Assembly (NCBI RefSeq): GCF_019061205.1
Contig: NZ_JAHQYH010000008.1
Location: forward strand, 1-63,154
Length of the DNA stretch: 63,154 bases
Direction of reading: 5' to 3'
DNA from: Apilactobacillus waqarii
Lineage (GTDB): Bacteria > Bacillota > Bacilli > Lactobacillales > Lactobacillaceae
Positions 58,539-63,154 of the stretch are shown in pieces. The first letter of the stretch is position 1. Each line of letters opens with the position of its first letter. The translations under genes were made by a program, and so were the position numbers. The notes beneath the pieces are model-generated. The model was not told where the DNA came from. It did not search any database and saw only the letters and a program-made list of their open reading frames with translations.

Positions 58539-58566
58539 GTATCTAATTTTTAGAAAGGAGGAAACG

Positions 58567-59235
58567 GTGAATAAGATATTAGATTTTTCAACGCAGATAA
58601 AAGAAATAATTGACAAACATGCATATAAAATTTTGATTGGTCTATTGTTAATCGCTTTTAGTTTAGGGTTAGTTATTATTTTAATCTTGAATCAAAACAG
58701 CAATGACGCTAACAATGTGGAAACCGATTATTCGGAACAAAGTAGTGTTTCTAATTCATCACCTTCTTCTGACAGTCAAAGTAGTACTTCGGCCAAAGAC
58801 CTATATATAGATGTTAAAGGAGAGGTTAAGCATCCCGGCGTCTACCAAATTCCATCCAACAGTCGTGTGACCGACGTCATCAAGGAAGCGGGCGGCTTCA
58901 AGGCGGATGCCGATGAACAAAACGTTAACCTAGCCAAGGTATTAAACGACCAAGATGTTGTCGTCGTTAATAAAAAAGGTGCAGCTGGTAGTTCATCGTT
59001 TGCTAGTTCGAATAATACGACCGCCAGCAGTTCTGCTAATAACGTCAAAGTTAATTTGAATACCGCAGATTTAAATGAACTTCAAAAACTCGATCGTGTT
59101 GGTGAAAAGAAAGCGCAAAAGATAATTGATTATCGTAACCAACACAATGGGTTTCATTCAATTGATGAAATAAAACAGGTCAGTGGATTTGGTTATAAGA
59201 CATTTGAAAGATTAAAAGATTCTTTAGAAGTGTAA
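58567..59235 (+). CDS. comEA: Competence DNA receptor ComEA
   Basis: Membrane-bound DNA receptor for natural transformation, 222 residues. Membrane segment about 22-41, a Ser-rich spacer (50-77), an SLBB-type beta-grasp domain (79-135, YIDVKGEVKHPGVYQIPSNS), a second Ser-rich linker, and the C-terminal helix-hairpin-helix DNA-binding domain (160-222, VNLNTADLNELQKLDRVGEK). All parts are intact. Start GTG 58567 with aaaggagg 5 nt upstream. First of comEA-EB-EC. Confidence 0.95.
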   Translation: MNKILDFSTQIKEIIDKHAYKILIGLLLIAFSLGLVIILILNQNSNDANNVETDYSEQSSVSNSSPSSDSQSSTSAKDLYIDVKGEVKHPGVYQIPSNSRVTDVIKEAGGFKADADEQNVNLAKVLNDQDVVVVNKKGAAGSSSFASSNNTTASSSANNVKVNLNTADLNELQKLDRVGEKKAQKIIDYRNQHNGFHSIDEIKQVSGFGYKTFERLKDSLEV

Positions 59236-59239
59236 TCTT

Positions 59240-59248
59240 TGCTATACT
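59240..59248 (+). promoter_or_regulatory. Possible extended -10 before comEB
   Basis: TGCTATACT (TGn plus TATACT) between comEA and comEB, 34 nt before the ATG. It could express comEB apart from comEA. Confidence 0.4.
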
Positions 59249-59282
59249 ATGAATAGTAGTAAAAGAGGGAGAGTAATTAATT

Positions 59283-59762
59283 ATGACTAAACATAGAATT
59301 CCATGGGATCAATATTTCATGCTACAAGCTGTTTTACTTTCAACACGTGGCACCTGTAACCGCCTTTCTGTTGGAGCAACCATCGTAAGAGATAAACGTA
59401 TTATTGCCGGTGGTTATAATGGATCAGTTGCAGGGGATGAACACTGTATTGATGTTGGATGTTACATGCGAGACGGCCATTGCCTAAGAACAATTCATGC
59501 CGAAATGAACGCCATTTCTCAATGTGCCAAATTCGGTGAATCAACCGATGGTTCAGAAATCTATGTAACTGATTTCCCATGTCTTCCTTGTACCAAAGTA
59601 TTATTACAAGCGGGAATCAAAAAGATTAACTACCTAAGAAACTACCACAATGATGAATATGCATTGTCATTAATTAAACAAAATAACGTCGAATTGAATC
59701 AAGTGATCTTGGATGAAGAAACAATCAAACAAATTGAATTTAGCTCTTATTTACCAAAATAA
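59283..59762 (+). CDS. comEB: ComE operon protein 2, dCMP deaminase family
   Basis: Zinc-dependent deaminase resembling dCMP deaminase, 159 residues. Zinc and catalytic residues His72 and Glu74 (HAEMNA), Cys100 and Cys103 (PCLPC). In Bacillus comEB sits in the competence operon but is not needed for DNA uptake; the enzyme may supply dUMP. The frame stays open past its TAA into comEC (see findings). Confidence 0.93.
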   Translation: MTKHRIPWDQYFMLQAVLLSTRGTCNRLSVGATIVRDKRIIAGGYNGSVAGDEHCIDVGCYMRDGHCLRTIHAEMNAISQCAKFGESTDGSEIYVTDFPCLPCTKVLLQAGIKKINYLRNYHNDEYALSLIKQNNVELNQVILDEETIKQIEFSSYLPK

Positions 59763-59843
59763 ATTAATAATTTATATATTTTTCCATCGATTTCGATTGG
59801 AATATTAAGCATTATTTTCTTTGGTGATTTAAAGCTAGGTCTA

Positions 59844-61979
59844 TTGCTTTTTTGTCTATGGATGATTCGGATCATTCGATTAAAAAACGCGTTAGTATTA
59901 AAAATAACCACCGTCATGGTGGTTATTTTTTGTTTGGTTTACTGGTATAGATATCAAGAAAATCAAACAAATCAAATTCAAGGACAACAAACGGTAACGC
60001 AAAGTGTTTTAATTTATCCAGACAATATTAAGTATAGCGACGACTCATTTTATGGAATTGGCACTATTACTGATACCGGTAAACAGATAATGGTCTACGG
60101 CAGTGACGCAAAGAGGGTAAAGCGATATTCTAAGCCAATCATCATGAATGTGTCTGGAGTCGTCCAGCCGTTTGATGAGGCCAGAAACTTTAACCAGTTT
60201 GACGCCAAGGAATACTACGAGAGCATGAGTGTCTACAGTCGATTGACCGTTAAGCAGCTAAATAGTGTAGAAGAACAACATCGTTTTTCAATTATCGATA
60301 GTCTTCATTATTTGCGGATGTTGATGTTGAAATACACGAATCAATTACCACATCCCTTGAACCTCTACGCCAGTAGTCTATTTCTGGGCGTCATGGATAA
60401 TTCCTTCAACGATGAACTATCAGGAGTGAAAACATTGGGGCTCATTCACTTATTTAGTATTTCTGGTTTGCATGTCTTTTACATCGTAAACCTATTGAAA
60501 ATGATTCTGGGATTATTTCGTGTGACCAGGGAGAAGACGCGGTGGGCCACCTTGATATTTCTGCCAACGTACTTCGTCATTGCTGGATCATCGATTGGTT
60601 TGATGCGGTCGATATTAACGGTTGAAATCGGCATTATCGCATTAATGCTAAAGAAGCGCTTAACCAGCTTGGATGTCTTTTCGATTACCTTGATGGCCAA
60701 TTTGCTAATTGATCCGGAAATGTTGTTACAGTTTGGTTCACAACTAAGTTATGCTCTGGCATTCGGATTGATTTATACGAATAAAATGAGACCGCTCAAG
60801 CAAACAGTGATGATGAACTTGGTCAGTTTGCCATTTATTATCTACAAGCTATTTCAGTGGCACGCACTGACGATGCTGGCCAACTATCTAGTGATTCCGA
60901 TATTTTCGGCGCTGATTATGCCGATGATATTAATCGCGGTCATTACGTATCCGATTGCTGGATGGTTTAGTTCGGTGGTAGCGTTCATATTGAACAGTTT
61001 TGATGCTGCCGTCAATTGGCTGGGGGCTTTACCCGGGCAGATTAATTTTGGAAAACCCAACCTGTATGTTGCAACGCTTCTTTTAATAATGACACTGGTG
61101 GTAATCGATAAGGTCAGTTTCAAAAGAGTGTCGCTGATACTATGTATGTATCTAATCACTTTTATGTATATCCACTATCCATTGCAAGGTGAGGTATCCT
61201 TTTTCGATGTCGGCCAGGGTGATAGTATCTTAATTCGTGAGCCGTTTAACCATTCAATCACCATGATTGATACGGGTGGTAAGCTACAATTTGGTCGTAG
61301 GCAAAACAGCAAGGTAACTTATCAGGCGGAAAAGACGTCGATTAATTATCTAAAGAGTATCGGGATTAACCATCTTGATAATCTAGTATTGAGTCATCAG
61401 GATGCTGATCACACGGGAGATGTTCCTGCCATCTTAGCGGATTTAAAAGTTGACCGGATTATTGTTGGGGATGGGTTACAGAACAATCCATCGATAATGA
61501 GAAAAATCAGTCCTTATTTGAATAAAACCAAACTAGTGTTAATTAAGGCTAACCAAAAGTTACCTGATTTTCCGTTTAACATTTATCATCCGTTTGAAAG
61601 TGGTCTTGGTAAAAATGAAGACTCGGTCGTCTTGGGCACAATCCAAGGCAATCGCAGTTGGTTGTTTATGGGTGATCTACCATCCAGTGGTGAAAATGAC
61701 ATAATGCAAAAATATCCGATGCTAAAAGCGGATTATTTGAAATTAGGTCATCATGGTAGTGATACCTCCAGCAGTGATGCATTTTTAAAATTCATTCATC
61801 CTAAGGTATCAATAATATCGGCCGGACGTAATAATCGTTATCACCATCCAAGTGTTGCAACGCTTGAAAGATTAAAGGATAATAATTTAGCATACGTCAA
61901 CACACAAAAACTGGGTATGATATCATATAAATATGGATTATTAGGAAATCACTGGATATTTAAATTGCAAGGGGAATAG
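59844..61979 (+). CDS. comEC: DNA channel protein ComEC
   Basis: Polytopic membrane protein that carries single-stranded DNA into the cell during transformation. N-terminal membrane helices, an OB-like extracellular region (about 40-150), the competence membrane core (LIHLFSISGLHVFYIVNLLK) and a C-terminal metallo-beta-lactamase domain (LSHQDADHTGDV, LGHHGSDTSS). The first normal start codon is TTG 59844 with only a weak ribosome site (aggt, 59837). The same frame is open and codes a further hydrophobic stretch (LYIFPSISIGILSIIFFGD) back to the comEB stop, so the true start is probably earlier. No frameshift is seen. Codon use is less biased and more GC-rich than in neighbours. holA follows 2 bp after its stop. 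Confidence 0.9.
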   Translation: MLFCLWMIRIIRLKNALVLKITTVMVVIFCLVYWYRYQENQTNQIQGQQTVTQSVLIYPDNIKYSDDSFYGIGTITDTGKQIMVYGSDAKRVKRYSKPIIMNVSGVVQPFDEARNFNQFDAKEYYESMSVYSRLTVKQLNSVEEQHRFSIIDSLHYLRMLMLKYTNQLPHPLNLYASSLFLGVMDNSFNDELSGVKTLGLIHLFSISGLHVFYIVNLLKMILGLFRVTREKTRWATLIFLPTYFVIAGSSIGLMRSILTVEIGIIALMLKKRLTSLDVFSITLMANLLIDPEMLLQFGSQLSYALAFGLIYTNKMRPLKQTVMMNLVSLPFIIYKLFQWHALTMLANYLVIPIFSALIMPMILIAVITYPIAGWFSSVVAFILNSFDAAVNWLGALPGQINFGKPNLYVATLLLIMTLVVIDKVSFKRVSLILCMYLITFMYIHYPLQGEVSFFDVGQGDSILIREPFNHSITMIDTGGKLQFGRRQNSKVTYQAEKTSINYLKSIGINHLDNLVLSHQDADHTGDVPAILADLKVDRIIVGDGLQNNPSIMRKISPYLNKTKLVLIKANQKLPDFPFNIYHPFESGLGKNEDSVVLGTIQGNRSWLFMGDLPSSGENDIMQKYPMLKADYLKLGHHGSDTSSSDAFLKFIHPKVSIISAGRNNRYHHPSVATLERLKDNNLAYVNTQKLGMISYKYGLLGNHWIFKLQGE

Positions 61980-61981
61980 TA

Positions 61982-63010
61982 ATGAAAGTAAATGAACTAT
62001 TAACACAAATTAAAAACAATAATATTAACCCAATATATCTAGTGTTAGGTAAAGAAGACTATTTAATTAACGAAATCAAAAAACACTTCGTGGAATTAAT
62101 TCCGGAAGAAGAAAGAACCATGAACTTCGCTAGTTATGACATGGAAAGTCAAAACATCGCCACTGCCGTGGGTGATGCTGAAAGTTTGCCATTCTTTGGT
62201 GAAAAGAGATTGGTTGTTGTAAACAATCCATACTTTTTAACCGGTGAACGTAGCAAGTCGACCCTAGATCATGACATCGATAGCTTTATTGAATACGTTA
62301 ATCACCCAGTTGATAGTACGGTCATGGTCATTATGGCACCATACGGCAAACTTGATTCTAGAAAAAAAGTTACCAAGCAATTAAAAAACAACGCAGAGGT
62401 AATCGATTTAACTAAACTAGATGATCGTGCCATTCAATCATACGTTGCCAATAACATTAAGAGTAATGGTTATACGGTCGAAGGGGATGCCCTTCAAGAA
62501 TTGCTAGGCAGAGTATCTAATGATTTATCGTCAGCAATGAACGAACTCCCTAAGTTATTCTTATACTGTCAAAAGGATAAGGTCATTACTAAAAACAGTA
62601 TCGATAGCTTGGTTGCCAAGTCATTGGACCAAAACGTTTTTGATTTAATCGACTACGTAATGAAAAAGGATTCCAAAAACGCAATTGATTTATACCGTAA
62701 CCTAATTGTAGAGGATCAAGAACCATTACAAATCAATGCGGTCTTGCTATCACAGTTTAGACTCTTACTTCAGGTGAATGTATTAAGTCGTAAGGGATAC
62801 AGCCAGGGAAACATTGCAGAAAAGCTAAAGGTGCATCCATTTAGAGTGAAGCTGGCAATGCAAAATGTGCGTAAGTATCAATTCAGTAGTTTGAGGGATG
62901 CCTATTTAGGACTAGTTGATGTGGAAGAAAAACTTAAATCAACACCCGAATCACCAGAACTACTATTCCAAATGTTCACTTTGAAATTTGTCGACAATCA
63001 AATTGGGTAA
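61982..63010 (+). CDS. holA: DNA polymerase III delta subunit HolA
   Basis: Clamp-loader delta subunit that opens the sliding clamp. N-terminal IYLVLGKEDYLINEIKKHF, the AAA-like core without a Walker A motif, and the C-terminal oligomerisation domain (LLSQFRLLLQVNVLSRKGYS, HPFRVKLAMQN) are typical. 342 residues. It follows comEC by 2 bp, as in Bacillus and lactobacilli, and is preceded by aagggga. The IS element begins 17 bp after its stop. Confidence 0.95.
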   Translation: MKVNELLTQIKNNNINPIYLVLGKEDYLINEIKKHFVELIPEEERTMNFASYDMESQNIATAVGDAESLPFFGEKRLVVVNNPYFLTGERSKSTLDHDIDSFIEYVNHPVDSTVMVIMAPYGKLDSRKKVTKQLKNNAEVIDLTKLDDRAIQSYVANNIKSNGYTVEGDALQELLGRVSNDLSSAMNELPKLFLYCQKDKVITKNSIDSLVAKSLDQNVFDLIDYVMKKDSKNAIDLYRNLIVEDQEPLQINAVLLSQFRLLLQVNVLSRKGYSQGNIAEKLKVHPFRVKLAMQNVRKYQFSSLRDAYLGLVDVEEKLKSTPESPELLFQMFTLKFVDNQIG

Positions 63011-63034
63011 ACAAAAAAAGACATCTCTGCACTG

Positions 63035-63070
63035 CACCCCAAAGTTTGTACAAAACTTTGGGGTGTTTTT
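63035..63070 (+). terminator. Terminator-like palindrome at the IS end
   Basis: 13-bp arms caccccaaagttt/aaactttggggtg with a 5-nt centre, followed by five T. It would stop transcription entering the IS from holA and now probably serves as the holA terminator. Confidence 0.75.
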
Positions 63071-63154
63071 GTGTCTAAATATAAAGTAGAAGATAAATTA
63101 AATGTAATTAACACATACCTAAACGGTATGGGATCTCAAATGGTAGCTAGAAAA
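63071..63154 (+). CDS. IS3-family transposase OrfA (N-terminal fragment, cut by window end)
   Basis: Only 28 codons are in the window, from GTG 63071: VSKYKVEDKLNVINTYLNGM and onward to VARK. This matches the helix-turn-helix start of IS3/IS150-type OrfA proteins (usually MSKYS-E-KL-V---YL-G). It is open to the last base. The lack of a clear ribosome site directly upstream is usual for these tightly controlled genes; the start is tentative. Confidence 0.7.
   Translation, partial: MSKYKVEDKLNVINTYLNGMGSQMVARK

Larger units (their letters stand above)
63028..63154 (+). mobile_element. Left end of an IS3-family insertion sequence (partial)
   Basis: It begins near 63028 with TGCACTGCACCCCAAAGTTT, which fits the TG...-type terminal inverted repeat of IS3/IS150-like elements. 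A palindrome follows directly, then the start of a transposase OrfA. The element runs off the window, so its right end, target duplication and completeness cannot be seen. The family is inferred from the OrfA start and the end pattern. Confidence 0.75.

Noticed and set aside
59763-61979. comEC as a frameshifted pseudogene
   Set aside because: The frame is open over its whole length and the C-terminal metallo-beta-lactamase motifs are intact; only the start is unusual.

Overview
The window is chromosomal DNA from a low-GC Gram-positive bacterium of the family Lactobacillaceae. The main support is gene content and order: relQ-nadK-rluA behind divergent spxH, coiA-pepF beside mecA, DUF3397 before mraZ, a T-box before ileS, rpoY-rnjA, the ylbG-rsmD-coaD-sepM string and comEA-EB-EC-holA. 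The sequence is AT-rich with Shine-Dalgarno sites matching GGAGG. A heterofermentative, flower- or insect-associated genus (Apilactobacillus/Fructilactobacillus type) is possible, but the genus cannot be fixed from the sequence alone.

Layout. 1-2085: end of an rRNA operon (5S) followed by 21 tRNA genes and a terminator. 2086-4940: a copper-resistance operon (cop box, copY, copB). 4940-6246: a divergent pair, an HmoB-like protein and a metallo-beta-lactamase-fold hydrolase. 6307-13542: mecA, coiA, pepF, then spxH facing them, then relQ-nadK-rluA. 13638-17567: rlmA, trmL, ftsK and a tiny DUF4044 membrane protein. 17651-34172: the division and cell-wall (dcw) cluster, from DUF3397 and mraZ through ftsZ, sepF, ylmH and divIVA to T-box-controlled ileS. 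34224-42881: a cold-shock protein, Nudix hydrolase, small membrane protein, mtnN, cysteine desulfurase, DUF1831, mnmA, histidine phosphatase, TPR protein and recD2. 42950-49457: prs, an aldo/keto reductase, an amino-acid permease, then on the minus strand a lipid kinase, rnjA and rpoY. 49619-52814: an orphan membrane protein, def (minus strand), a degenerate lactate-dehydrogenase-fold protein, UPF0223 and an inositol-phosphatase-family gene. 52924-63010: typA, ftsW, ylbG, rsmD, coaD, sepM, comEA, comEB, comEC and holA. 63028-63154: the left end of an IS3-type insertion sequence cut by the window edge.

How the genes fit together. Most of the window is housekeeping: septal peptidoglycan synthesis and division, translation (tRNAs, ileS, mnmA, rlmA, trmL, rsmH, rsmD, def), RNA turnover (rnjA with rpoY), stress and proteolysis control (mecA, spxH, relQ) and competence (coiA, comEA/EB/EC). 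I see no defence island, CRISPR array, prophage or biosynthetic cluster.

The observations most worth a second look are these. A lactate-dehydrogenase-like protein has lost its catalytic residues. MecA carries a long acidic and helical insertion. comEC has no normal start codon and lies in frame behind the comEB stop. CopY keeps only half of the usual C-terminal metal site, while CopB has a large Met/His/Cys-rich N-terminus. Three GTGGT repeats at 10-bp spacing overlap the mraZ promoter. A terminator-like inverted repeat lies inside the start of ftsI. An IS element appears to have split the holA terminator.
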